Shown: positions 1 to 10,017, counted from the first letter of the stretch. The stretch: 64,000 nucleotides of DNA from Blasia pusilla (GCA_050084515.1 CM114274.1:20584001-20648000), one strand, 5' to 3'. The notes: generated by a model from the sequence alone, not told the origin. A program made the numbers and translations.

Positions 1-590
1 CGACGGGTTGCTCGACTCGCCGCCTTGTCATGACTGAAGACTGAAGTGGGAAAGAGTCATCCTCGACCTGGAAGACGTAGTGTAGAAGGAGCGGTCTATC
101 TCTAACAAAAAATCGGGAGAATGCAACTTGTCAGACTCCGACGAGTTGTTCGACTGACTGCAGGTTTAGAATGTTTTTTCCCCAAAGCAACCCGTCGGAG
201 TCCGACGCTTTGCTTGCCTCGAAACTATTTTTGGCCGAAATCAACCCGTCGGAGTTCGACAGGTTGCTTGCCTCAAAACTATTTTTGGCCGAAATCAACC
301 CGTCGGAGTCCGACGGGTTGCATTCGGAAGTTGGTCCCCAAATTTCGCGTCAAATTGCAAGTTTACATTGAATTACGCAACCTGTCGGACTCCGACGGGT
401 TGCTATGTTCACGTTAGTATGTTCAGTTGCACAACCCGTCGGAGTCTGACGGGTTGAAACCGGCATTAGCAAATCAATGCAATCCGCCGACTCGATGGGT
501 TGCATCATTTAGCTCGTTGCTAGAATCCGACCTTGAGCTGTGAAGACCCGTCGGAGTCCGACGGGTTGCAGGAACCCATGTAATTTCCTG
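1..590. repeat. Palindrome field A (11-5-11 bp units)
   Basis: At least seven complete or nearly complete copies of a 27-bp palindrome lie here: arm GCAACCCGTCG, a 5-nt centre (most often GAGTC), arm CGACGGGTTGC. They are near 123, 187, 242, 297, 377, 431 and 545, with a half unit at position 1. Spacing is irregular (about 55-110 bp), unlike a satellite. Units at 200-320 are separated by a repeated spacer containing CTATTTTTGGCCGAAAT, so part of the field grew by local duplication. Variants are mostly C to T within the CG-rich arms (CCTGTCGG, ACTTGTC), consistent with deamination of methylated cytosine. Short ORFs here are only translations of the repeat. Confidence 0.85.
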
Positions 591-605
591 ACGGGTTGAG
601 TTTGG

Positions 606-1844
606 ATGTGCAGGATTGTATCGGAGGGGAATGTCACCCACCACTGGATCCAGGACTGCGATCGGGTGAGGAAGGTGCTTACGACGCAGCCAAGAGAGTA
701 CATGGGGTTCTTGGGCGATGCCCTTGTCAATCAGATGCTTGCAAAGGGTGCTCAGATTAAAAAGAAAACTTGGGCAAATAAGTTTATTTCCCAAAATGCA
801 GCCGTAACCATCCTTTGCTGGTCGAAGATACAGGTCGCGAAGAAAAGCGTTGCACTGGAGCTGGAGCGGAGGGAGAAGGTGTCTGCGTCTGAGCGCGCCA
901 AATTCATCCAAGCTGTAGTATCTGCAGCAACGAAATACACGGCGAGCAAGATGCAGCGATACATCAGCATTCTCAACCTTGAACTTGGTCCGGAGTTCTA
1001 CAAGGAGCTGAAGGCGATTATCAAGCGCCAGCGGAAAAGGGATGAAGATCCGCATGGTCGGATTGGGGAGAAAGTGTCCCTGGATCGCGTGCATCGGTTT
1101 GCCTTGTCCGAGATAAGCGAGTTTAGGAGGATCCAACTGATGAAAATCAGTCTCGAGGGCTCAAAGGCCCAGAAGAGGGTGGCACACCATCCTCCAGGTG
1201 TGTCCGATCCAGTGATCTCGCACTGGCTACGCGAATGGTCGTTCTGGGACGCGTTGCGGGTTATCGGGAAGTCCGTGCTGGACGGTCTGCAAGCTGAGCT
1301 CAGAAGATTAGAGCCCATCCCGGATGAAGCAAACCTTGAAAGTTCTGGAGATTTCGAGGTTTGGCTCGACGACATCCCGGACAAGCCAACCAAAAACCCA
1401 GGATTCAAGACCATGTTCAAGGTTTGGGTCCTCCCTCAGGCAGAGCTTGACGAAGAAGTAGAGGGGAATAAACGGGATCAAGCGAAGAAGAAGCGAGATC
1501 TAAAGGAGCAGACGGCCGATTCTATTCGACTAAAAGCTGCCCAACGGATGGTCTTCAAGTACCTCGTCCAGTGTAAGAATGTAGGTACGTGGGGAAAATT
1601 ACCGGTAGCCTTGAAATTGTGGGCTTCGCTGCCGGATGCAGAGACATTCTCCGTGTACGACATGGAGATGGGGCAGCACATGTCTGATTGGGAGGTGGAG
1701 AATTGCCCCATTTGGCTCGACTTCAACGACCCTGAAGACATCACCGATAAGGATTTACGAGTGCTTCATGATGCAGTGGCCTCAGGACAAGACGACATCC
1801 CCAATTTCGTCCAACCTAAAGACTTCTTCGGAGGAGATGCATAA
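606..1844 (+). CDS. Hypothetical 412-codon ORF upstream of the amino-methyltransferase-like gene
   Basis: I do not recognise this protein. It is a long uninterrupted frame with balanced composition, rich in Lys, Arg and Glu, without signal peptide or membrane segment. Residues about 85-150 and 290-320 look helical and charged (for example QAKKKRDLKEQ). The ATG at 606 is simply the first in frame; a TGTGCAG acceptor-like site ends at 612, so the ORF may be an internal exon. It stops at TAA 1842-1844, but the same frame continues as a Ser/Glu/Lys-rich stretch to TAG 2064. The next clear coding signal is the methyltransferase-like segment in another frame, so this may be the N-terminal part of one larger, now broken protein. 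It sits between two palindrome fields. A real exon of an unknown family is likely; function unknown. Confidence 0.5.
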   Translation: MCRIVSEGNVTHHWIQDCDRVRKVLTTQPREYMGFLGDALVNQMLAKGAQIKKKTWANKFISQNAAVTILCWSKIQVAKKSVALELERREKVSASERAKFIQAVVSAATKYTASKMQRYISILNLELGPEFYKELKAIIKRQRKRDEDPHGRIGEKVSLDRVHRFALSEISEFRRIQLMKISLEGSKAQKRVAHHPPGVSDPVISHWLREWSFWDALRVIGKSVLDGLQAELRRLEPIPDEANLESSGDFEVWLDDIPDKPTKNPGFKTMFKVWVLPQAELDEEVEGNKRDQAKKKRDLKEQTADSIRLKAAQRMVFKYLVQCKNVGTWGKLPVALKLWASLPDAETFSVYDMEMGQHMSDWEVENCPIWLDFNDPEDITDKDLRVLHDAVASGQDDIPNFVQPKDFFGGDA

Positions 1845-2640
1845 GAGCAAGCCCACGAGACAGCTGAGTTGGCTTCCAAGGTCCGCACAGCCAAAGACAA
1901 ATCCACATCGGGTCTCAAACTCAAGGCGAGGGGAGGGAAAAATTCAGAGGCCGAGTCTTCCCAAAGAGAGGCTGAAGATTCAAGGCTAGAGGCGGAATCG
2001 CCCCACGCAGCGGGAGAGAGGGTCGGACCAGGTCCTCGCGAAAAAACCCCACAGTCGAGGTCATAGAGACCTCGACAAGCCGTCCCCACACTAGGGAGAA
2101 GCGGAAGCGAGAGGTGCATGGGTTGTCCCAAGGAGAATACAGTCCATCATCCTTGGGAAGACACAGACAAACAACGACCCGGACAAGCGTCCTCCTTCAG
2201 TTCACTCCTTTCTTTGGATGAGCCGAAGAGCTTTGATTCTCAGCGTCGACACCATCCATCAAAAAATTGACAACGTTGGGACGGAAGCTCCAACAAAACG
2301 AGCACGCTGCCTGGACGGTGAATGGAGTGGTCGAAGAGGTTGCGGTGGATCTCTTGATCGCCGATCTGCCCTCGGGGTTGCGACTTTGGGGCGAGAATCC
2401 GTCGGACGAGGTACCCGAGTGGAATGTGCCGCTCTCTTATGACCAGATTGCGCTTTTGTTCTCCTTTGCAGACGCCTATCTAAGTGATAGGGGCTACTTC
2501 TTGGTGTTGATTGGAGGGAGCGAGGACGAGCTCTTCAACCTCCAGTGCGTCAAGAGGTCGCTAAAGTGGAGGACGGCGCAATCGTGGATCATCAAAAACG
2601 AGTACCCACTCCGATCCGCGACGAGTCAGATTCGGGTAAG
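1845..2640 (+). pseudogene. Amino-methyltransferase-like gene copy 1, motif IV segment (disrupted)
   Basis: After a low-complexity linker (including TREKRKREVH, a possible nuclear localisation signal), the frame from about 2042 reads to a conserved block at 2267-2638. VDLLIADLPSGLRLW resembles catalytic motif IV of N4/N6 amino-methyltransferases (usually followed by DPPY or SPPY; here DLPS). FADAYLSDRGYFLVLIGG resembles the downstream strand-helix block. In-frame TGA codons at 2219 and 2234, plus a frame change relative to the 412-codon ORF, mark it as broken. A GTAAGG donor follows at about 2636. The matching block at 35292-35800 shares the same deviations from DPPY, so these were in a common ancestor and are not random decay. 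With motif I downstream, the order IV then I defines the beta class. Activity is doubtful because the catalytic tetrapeptide is not canonical. Confidence 0.6.
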
Positions 2641-3085
2641 GCTCAATTCATGTACTATAATTTCAATTATATTTTAATGATGTGTATAATGAGTGTCAAT
2701 CTGGGTTTTTTTTGTCCGTGAGCAACCCGTCGGAAGGCGACGGGTTGCTGGCTTAGAGCAGCCCATGCTCGGCTGAGAGCAACCCGTCGATTTCCGACGT
2801 GTTGCATCTTTCCCACATACACAGGGATAACCGCGGTGTACCTGCAACCCGTCGGACCTCGACGGGTTGCGCTTTTGTTTTGGATGCAACCCGTCGATAG
2901 CGGACGGGTTGCTCTCGTCCTCGCCAAAGATGGGTCGCTCTAGGCCAAACAACCCGCCGCCTTCCGACGGGTTGCTCACGGAAAACTCGGAGCCCGACGG
3001 GTTGTTTTAGTCACGACCAACCCGCCGGAAGGCGACGGGTTGGTCCGGACAAAACAACCCGTCGGACTCGACTGAGTTGATCCAA
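2641..3085. repeat. Intronic palindrome field B
   Basis: Eight units of the same palindrome lie between the motif IV and motif I segments (near 2723, 2779, 2845, 2885, 2949, 2985, 3019 and 3055). Arms are well kept but the 5-nt centre differs almost every time: GAAGG, ATTTC, GACCT, ATAGC, CCTTC. That is what one expects if arms are conserved or copied while the centre is free. The stretch is flanked by a GTAAGG donor at 2636 and a pyrimidine-rich acceptor region around 3120-3160, so the field is probably an intron. Confidence 0.8.
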
Positions 3086-3149
3086 AGTCAGTTATTGAAA
3101 ATGTTCTCAAGCCGACTTCTTTACTTTTCGACATTGTTTCCAACGTCTT

Positions 3150-3750
3150 TGATTTCTGAGATGGACCACTCCCACGTGTCGCCGTTCAGCCCGAGCACAA
3201 TTTCCAAGTGTTCAAGATCCAGGATCCTGTGGATCCATGCTCAGATGGGTACAGATTGGATAGTTTGTACAATTCCCCCCCAGGAATTTACATGCAAGAC
3301 AAGATACCCACTAGGGGAGGAAGGAAAAGTCGCCACCACGATGCAACGCTCATCGAGCTCTGCTCAAGGCCGGGTGACTTGGTGTTCGACTTAGTGGGAC
3401 TTTCAGGGGCAAGTATCAAAGGCGCCTGGCAGAGTGGCAAGAACATTCTCTGCCTCGAGGGAAGGAAGGAACTGTTTGACCTTTGCAAGGAGGCAAAGGC
3501 AGAATACAAAAGGCTCGTTGGGGCGTAAAACTCTCCACCGAAGCCGAGAGCTCCGGTTCCAGAGCCACCCTTGGTAGTGACTCCATCGTCACTTCCAACC
3601 ATTCCAAAAATCGGGAGGGCAAGGCCGAAAGTAATTTTGCAAGAGCTCTCGGATGATGACGAGTGGGTTCAAAGAACTCAACGACCCAGCTTGACTCCAG
3701 CGTTTGGAGTAAGGAGTTTTTTGATGATGAGGCAAAAGATTTCATAGAAT
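3150..3750 (+). pseudogene. Amino-methyltransferase-like gene copy 1, motif I segment and C-terminal tail
   Basis: From about 3181 the frame reads AVQPEHNFQVFKIQDPVDP and on to a C-terminal block: an ATLIELC helix, then PGDLVFDLVGLSGAS, then GKNILCLEGRKELFDLC. This matches motifs X, I and II of beta-class amino-methyltransferases, where HPT-x-KP, PGDxVLDPFxGSG and GxExxxxY are usual. It is the S-adenosylmethionine-binding region at the C-terminus. Here DPFxGSG is DLVGLSGAS. TAA at 3526-3528 ends the frame, but the same frame continues in a protein-like acidic tail (ILQELSDDDEWV) to about 3745, so the TAA may be a secondary mutation. I infer that the protein was a DNA or RNA amino-methyltransferase relative; it could now act only as a binding protein, if expressed at all. 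Confidence 0.6.
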
Positions 3751-3889
3751 AGATCAAATGTACAGTTCCGAGCTTTTTTCGGATGATATAAGGAAGAAGA
3801 TTTTTTCGAACGATGGTGGTGCTTGTAAAAGTTTGCTAATCATTTTTTGTCTTTTTGAATGGGATCGTCTATGTACTCCGCGGACTTCT

Positions 3890-4045
3890 ATTTTGCAACC
3901 CGTCGGATTTCTCCTGCTTACAACTTTTCACTTTATGACCATTGCAACCCGTTGGATTTCTCCTGCTTGCAACTTTTCACTTTTTGACCATTGCACCCTT
4001 TTTACCACTTCCAGGCAACCTGTCTGATTCCGACAGGTTGCCCGA
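3890..4045. repeat. Half and full palindromes downstream of copy 1
   Basis: Two half units (GCAACCCGTCGGATTTC near 3895 and GCAACCCGTTGGATTTC near 3944) are each followed by the same TCCTGCTTxCAACTTTTCAC, a 50-bp direct duplication. One full unit with centre GATTC lies near 4014. This is the downstream edge of the palindrome field before helicase sequence begins. Confidence 0.65.
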
Positions 4046-4149
4046 TCGGACTCTTTCCCTGTTGGTCCAACTTAAGAGGCAGTCTGGCGGGCTTCTTCCC
4101 TTGGCACCTTCCCCTAAACTCGTAAAGGCAAGCGTAGGCTTCTTTTTTC

Positions 4150-5346
4150 TTCTCGAGGCGTGTTGGATTCCTACTACCTGTGCGATTGCCATAATGGTAT
4201 TACCGGGGACGGAGCAGATATTGATACTGGATGGGTGTCACATTGCAGAGCGTACAAGGTTTACTGCCGAGGAAGGCGGTGGGACTCGAGACAGGTTACA
4301 TGGGACCGTTATGGTGTACCTAGTGGGGGCCAAGGCTCTTGAATTCGCCAACATTTTTGATCCCCGTCTACAATCGGCCAGAGGAGCCACTTGTATCCCT
4401 GGACATAAACAACAAGCTTTTGCTCATTGGTTATTAGAAGTGGGAGAGGGTTGTGTACCTTTGCATCCTCATTTGGGAGAAGACTTTAGATGATTACCAT
4501 TTGAAATTGTCACTAAAAGTAACAAGATATGTGGTCTTATTGATTTGATATATGGAAATTTTCCATGCAAATTCAATGACATCGATTTCTTGAGAGATAT
4601 AGCAATTTTGACTTTGATAAATAAAGATGTTGATGACATAAATGCAAGGGTAATGTCGCGGTTTCCAAGAGAGGTAATCCCTTTAACCTTAATAAAAGAG
4701 CTATTCTTTGGGAAGTTTGGATATTAATATTATCTTTTCTCACAAATTCATTATATTTTGTGTACAGGAGCAAGTTTACCTCAACGTCGATTCTATTCCA
4801 AATGAGGGGATGACTCATATATATCCAAACTTCCCAAAGAATAGCTCTTTTATTAAGGTTAAAGGGATTACCTCTTAAAGAATTCCTCCGCACCGATTGT
4901 GTTTGAAGATTGGTGCACCAATCATGCTCTTACGAAACATGAATATAGCACATGGACAAGCAAACGGGACAAGATTGGTGATTTGTGGATTTATGCAACA
5001 TTGCATAGATGCTGAAATTATTACAGGGAAGAATATTGGAGATTGAGTTTTTATTCCACGTATCCCATTGACTGCATCAGATTTAGGTTTGCCATTTGAT
5101 TTACGTTGGTTTCAATTCCCTAGTCAATCGGCTTTTGCTATGACTATCAATAAGTCCCAAGGTTAAACTTTGCAAAAGGTGGGCATTTATTTGTCTACTC
5201 CTGTATTTTTTCATGGCCAATTGTTTGTAGCATTATCTAGAGTAGGGAAGAGAAGTTCTATCCATATTACAATTGGATGCGATGAACATTCAAACAAGGA
5301 AGGTGACTATACACGAAATATAGTGTATAAAGATATACTTGGATGA
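4150..5346 (+). pseudogene. Helitron-type PIF1 helicase, C-terminal part (decayed)
   Basis: Stepwise translation gives, in order, QAFAHWLLEVGEG (about 4410-4450), AILTLINKDVDDINARVMSRFP (about 4600-4675), PPHRLCLKIGAPIMLLRN with NIAHGQANGTRLVICG (about 4885-4995), and [10 protein letters not shown] followed by LFVALSRVGKRSS (about 5135-5260). These are conserved blocks of the SF1B helicase domain of plant Helitron RepHel proteins, including the C-terminal INKSQG and VALSR motifs. TAG or TGA stops occur inside blocks (TAG right after KSQG; TGA at 5045), and a 54-bp inverted repeat splits the domain. The Rep endonuclease and the 5' end are not recognisable. It would have unwound DNA during rolling-circle transposition; it is now dead. 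Confidence 0.75.
4671..4874. repeat. 54-bp inverted repeat inside the helicase remnant
   Basis: The arm at 4671-4724 (GAGGTAATCCCTTTAACC to GGAAGTTTGGATAT) is repeated as its reverse complement at 4821-4874 with no mismatch that I can see. About 96 bp separate the arms. It interrupts the helicase coding blocks. Confidence 0.85.
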
Positions 5347-5354
5347 ATTAAAAT

Positions 5355-7310
5355 TTAGAAATCAGATACACATTTGTATATGATTCTCTCTTGCCTATTT
5401 GCATCTTTCGTATTCCCTCTTCCACTCGTGCATCGCACAGGCACCTTACTAGTACTTACTAGTTCATCACCTTTGTATAGTAACTCGAATACAATCCCTG
5501 AAGATCCATTGGCTCCTTGTAATTTCAGGTCTATATTGCAGGTAAGCATAACTTTACAGTGAAGTGCAACAAATGGCAACAGGTAGAAAGTCTCATTTGC
5601 TAGCCAATTAGCAAAGGCTAATTTATAAGGTGCATCTGATTTCACATGAATTTGAATAATGCAGGCATCTCCAAATAAATGTCTTAAAGTCAGAAGATTG
5701 AACAAAGCAACATCTTCATAATGGGTACAAATAATTGTTTTATCAGCTTGTATATAGTCTATAGCTTCATTCTTAGAAATAAAACAATTACCTAAACATG
5801 CCATTATTTCTTCCTTAGATGGTGAAGAAATTCTTATGGGTATTTCTAAGTATTCTCTATCTTTGATGTGCCTAACTAGAGTTTTTAGTTGGTACATGGT
5901 TTCAGATTGAAGAAATATGGACGAACTAAAATGATAAGCATGACAAAAGCCAAAATTGGTGTGGTTTCTTACCAGAGGTAACTAGCAAAAATCTCCAACT
6001 AGTACCAGTAACTTTCGAGCAAATTGTAATGAAGATGAGGTTGGAGATGTCTCGTGCAGACGTATGGCTATAATTTGTAGTAGCTTAGGTGTTAACATAG
6101 AGCATTCATCTATGACTATAACGTGGGAATTTTTTAATTGCAAATAGTTTTATGAACTAATGTGCATGGATGGGAAATGACCACGTACACAAATTGCAAA
6201 TGTGGAATGAATTGCAGTAGCTTCAACATGAAGCCTAACAATTGTGGCATTCAAAAGGGAACACATATTGACAGATTTACAGTAAGAATATATGTAGGAT
6301 ATGAAAAAGCTCCACATCCGGGTGGCCCTTTGAGAAATACAAGTCCAGATTGCTGATTGGATAATTTTTAGAATAACAACTAATGTCCTTCATTATGCAC
6401 AGTAATGTCTAAAGGTTTCAGATGGAATGTTGTTGGGGAATATAGGTGTTGTAGGATGGTCTGAAGGTAATGATAACATTTCATCAATGTCTAACAGAAA
6501 TTGAGGTATGAGAACATCAAGAGTTTTAACAAGTATTTCTGCTATGTGAACAGTATTCCAGAGGTTAGAAAATGCATGATCTTTAATAAGGGCTTGGACA
6601 TCATCTAGACTTGTAATAACATCTCTGTAGACACACTCATGAAGATACGTCCACAATGCATTATCATAAGACATCAAAGTGGACTCACAACGAAATGGAA
6701 CTTGAGATATGAATGTCATATAAAAGAATTCATTCCATTGATATAAAGGGTGGAATTATGTGAATCTAACAATTCTTGTTGTATTGCACACTGTGTTACC
6801 TAGATTGTCTATACGAAATACATTTTTCAACTTGCTAGGAATTGTGACTAATATTCTATGAAAGTCAGGGACTCAAGCACATAAGGTCTATTTCAATAGA
6901 TAATTGAGGGATGTATGCATTGAATTGAAGCATTTTTATATTATGAATTTCTCCTACTTGGCGGATTACTATCTATGCAGTGAACATGTGGAGATCTATA
7001 TATAATTGGAATTTTCATTGATGTAAGGGCAACCTCGATTGAAGAGACAGACCCATTCAATAATACCATTGATACTAGCTTCAATTTGATGGCATCTAAA
7101 GAATTTGATCCAAGACCTAAACAACAAGCAATTTCAGTGTCTATGTCAAGAGATCTAGTGGGTTCTAACTTTAAAGCATATTTAGTAGATAGAATGACTA
7201 GTCAATATTGGTAACTTGTTGAATGTTCATGTGAGCTCCCCATAAAAGAAGTATAAGTGGATGGTATTGGATTACGTTGCGGTGGTGGAGTGATGGCCTA
7301 AAATAAGTCC
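5355..7310 (-). pseudogene. PIF1-like SF1 helicase, tail-to-tail with the Helitron remnant
   Basis: Reading the minus strand: a coherent but unrecognised N-terminal stretch (around 7170-6970, containing LDIDTEIACCLGLGSNSLDA), another at 6719-6393, then LKGPPGCGAFS (about 6345-6310, a Walker A whose usual GKT/GKS is lost), HVIVIDECSML (about 6125-6095, Walker B), LVGDFC-stop-LPLV (about 6020-5985, motif III QLP with Gln turned into TAG), and a 180-codon open C-terminal part (5897-5355). The last part includes PFVALHCKVMLTCNIDLKL, the PIF1 block that precedes the NG-x-G motif (here NGSSG). The Walker A and B style differs from typical Helitron helicases, so it may be a host PIF1 relative or another mobile lineage. 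Its stop lies only 9 bp from that of the convergent helicase. Non-functional through loss of the Walker A lysine and the stop. Confidence 0.6.
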
Positions 7311-7693
7311 ATCTTATGGTTTGTGGATCAATGAAGGGTGTTGTTTGTAAATTAGGACTCATAGGAATACCTAACTTGCAAAATGGCTTTTTGTGTCTTT
7401 TTCTTACAATACAAACATTATCCTTGCATCTATGTAGCTATTTACTTACTACATTTTAGTCCATAATGGAAGGCAAGGCAAGGATGAGAAGAGCAATGAG
7501 GAAGGAGGGAGTGGAGGTAGAAGGAGGAAGAAATGGGGGAGTATGGAACAAGAAGGCAAGTAAGGGGAATGAGAAAGAAGGGAAAGGTGGAGCCCATATG
7601 GACAAGTCTTTCCATAGGATGGACATAAGTCCATGGACACGGACTTTGTCCACATGCAACCTTGTTGAATTATTCCAAGGTGTAAAATATGCC
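7311..7693. other. Spacer with a purine-rich tract
   Basis: No gene is recognised. Positions 7466-7590 are almost pure A/G on the plus strand (GGAAGGAGGGAGTGGAGG and similar). The ORFs on both strands are by-products of this composition. Confidence 0.6.
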
Positions 7694-9060
7694 TGTCACG
7701 TCTATTAGGATAGATCAACGAGATCTAGTTAAGTGCCTTCAAAGATACTGGAGAAAATCCTCAAGAGGTCGAGGATAACCTATTGAGACCACGGGTAACA
7801 TGTGAGAGCAGGTTTTCCCTTCGTTTCGGCTCATTTGGAGCCATATTGAGGAACTTACTATGTAGGGTAAGTTATCATTTTTTATATAGTTTCCTTTCCA
7901 CTTTAAGAAGTGTCCCTTGACCTGCTATAGTACGTCAAGAGCCAAGGAGGTGACATGCGAGCATAGGTTATCGTGGAGAAGGATAGGGAGAGGGAAGGGG
8001 CTATAGCTCCAAGAGAGAGAGCTTGAGAGCTCATTCTCTCTTTGTTCAACCTCTTGGCATAAGGGAGAGGAGCTATAGTCCTCCTTACCACCTTTTGTGT
8101 GTAACCCAATCCTCTCATTTGGATTTGGGTTTGGTTTGACATGAGAGAGAGTGCACGCCATGGAGAGCTTGGTGTGAGACCTTGTTGTTGTGGTGGAGAG
8201 ATTTGATCGATTTGCAAAGAGAGAATGATGAAGTGAGAGAGGTTCAATGGAGGAGCTTGTTGGTCACTCAATGTTGGTGTAGGTTGGGGACCGTGTCCCC
8301 CATTCAGTAGCTCATGGGAGTGCTCACGGGAGCAAGAGCACTTTATGCTCCGTTTGTTGTTTTGTTGTTCGATTTTTCGTGTAAGAGAGTGGCGTGCGGA
8401 AGCGTTGCCCAAATTTTGGTAGAGATCGATTATGGGGGCGGTTTTCTCCATGCCAGTGCTCTCAAAAGCACCTTGTAGCTATCTGATTTGTATTGTGAGA
8501 GGTTTCAGATTTTTTTTGGGAGAAATCAGCGCGGAAGGGCTGCCAATTTTTCCCTAGGAGTTCAGATTGAAGGGTTGCATGGCAGTCCCTGTCAATTTAT
8601 ATTGGAATGTCAAATGAAGAAAAAAAAATAATATTTTTGTAGATCAAGAAGCTATGTACGTTGTGGAAGAAATAGTCCTTAATTTGAACATAAGAGCATA
8701 AAGTTGTGGCAATTTTTGTGGGGATGCCATAGACATTACGGGAGGAAGGAGCAAATCTTGAAATTCTTGGTAACTTCTTAGTTGAGGTAGAAAATTATTA
8801 AAATATTTTCTTATTGTGGATAGGACAAGTAAAATTTAAGACCTTGATGCAAAAGTGAGTGGAAACTTTATTTAGTGGATGTTGACCCAAGATTTATGAG
8901 GCTTAGTGAAGTATAAGCCAAATGTGAGATAACTTTAGAAAGTTGACCTTTACTTTAAGGGATTAGTGGAGTGAAAAAAAAACAAAATAAATAAAATTTT
9001 TGAATAAGGTTAAAATAGAACCATATTTATCCACATAAAAGATATGGTAATTACTATTGA
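7694..9060 (+). mobile_element. Family C gypsy 5' LTR and adjoining leader, copy C3
   Basis: The sequence starts TGTCACGTCTATTAGGATAG at 7694. It matches, in inverse orientation, the LTR sequence of copies C1 (14701-15410) and C2 (40013-40610): GGTTTTCCCTTCGTTTCGG and a GAGAGAGAGCTTGAGAGC block with the CTTGGCATAAGG segment. The downstream part (8400-8600) matches the reverse complement of 52440-52570, which anchors it as the 5' side of the element. The exact LTR end is not resolved, since no clear primer-binding site was found; 9060 is an approximate limit before the GCCGC-rich leader. A few hundred bp near 8620-9050 are A/T-rich without features. Confidence 0.6.
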
Positions 9061-10017
9061 TTGACTTTCACTGTCCATTCGGGTTGTCCTTGCTCCTTTC
9101 GTTGGCCGCCGGCGAGGGTGTTCTTCACCGTTGTTGATTAGACGGTGACCTTATGGGTTGATGGGGTTAGAGTTTGCTTGTATGCTCTGCTATCCATAGT
9201 GATTGGTAGCCGCTTGATGATGATCGAGTACCGTGCCGTAACGCCTGTAGTCGCAACGCATCGCCGATTGCCGTGCCATGCCGCTCGTGGCCGCACCGCG
9301 CCGTCTCGATTGCGGAGCCACACCATCATTAGAGAGTCGAGTGTATTTTTTTGTTGATGAGGGTATTCCGTTGAGTGCCACATCCCATCATTGAGTGTTG
9401 TGTTGTTTGTAGCCATTCCGTGTCGCCAATGCCACATTGTACCGTTGGACCCGCACCGCACATCTAGGAGGTTTGGGAGCATGGTCAATAGTAGAGGTGT
9501 AAGACTTGCTGATTGGAGGAGTTTGTCTTCACAACTGAGTTGGGGTTGAGGTTTGCAATTGCTGAGGAGCAACATCGATATTTATTTGGGTTTCCCATTC
9601 TTGTCTTTTATCCTGCACATGTGAAGTATATTTCCGGAATTGGGTAGTTATTGGGTTTCGTGCAGATGCTATGAGCATCATTGATGTATGGATTTAGGGG
9701 ACATAGACTTGTGTGGGATATCCAAAGTTGAGGGTATGTTTTGTCGATGAGATGATAGATCACTCGATTTTCCGCACCACGCCGCTTGTTGCCGCACATC
9801 ACACTTCTCAGTGAGAGAGAGTGTAGATTCAGTGCCGCATGTTAGTTCGAGTGATTGAGTGATTACTCGCAAGATTAAGAGTGATCGTGTGAGAGGGGCA
9901 CAAGGGTCATCATGGCATCCTTTTGGGACTTTGAGAGGCGAGGTGGTGGACCTGAGAGTAACTCTAGAGGGTTTACACGGAGTGGCACAAGGTTTTGAGG
10001 ATCTCCATATGAGGGAC
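9061..10017 (+). other. Family C untranslated leader with CCG-rich repeats (C3)
   Basis: This region lies between LTR and gag and has no credible coding frame. It contains many short repeats built on TGCCGC / GCCGCACC (9235-9310, 9420-9460, 9770-9840). The equivalent leader of C2 (51250-52230, minus strand) has the same character. The final bases before 10018 match the C2 leader up to the insertion point of the family E LTR. Confidence 0.55.

Noticed and set aside
121-417. 98- and 66-codon ORFs with a repeated NPSESDGLL-type peptide
   Set aside because: The peptide repeat is only the palindrome read in frame; no independent coding evidence.
474-1136. 220-codon minus-strand ORF opposite the 412-codon ORF
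   Set aside because: It is a shadow of the longer plus-strand frame, with no recognisable domain and a C-terminus made of palindrome translation.
1842-3528. TAA stops in the methyltransferase-like gene as sites of U-to-C RNA editing
   Set aside because: Such editing is known for organelle transcripts of some seed-free plants, whereas this is nuclear repeat-rich DNA; simple mutation explains the stops.
1-4045. CRISPR-like array of regularly repeated palindromes
   Set aside because: Spacing is irregular, spacers are partly duplicated, no cas genes are present and the setting is a eukaryotic nuclear genome.
7449-7718. ORFs on both strands over the purine-rich tract
   Set aside because: Low-complexity products rich in Ser/Leu/Pro or Glu/Gly/Lys caused by base composition.
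9138-9575. 145-codon minus ORF in the family C leader
   Set aside because: Composed of CCG-repeat translation in an untranslated retrotransposon leader; the equivalent C2 leader has no matching frame.
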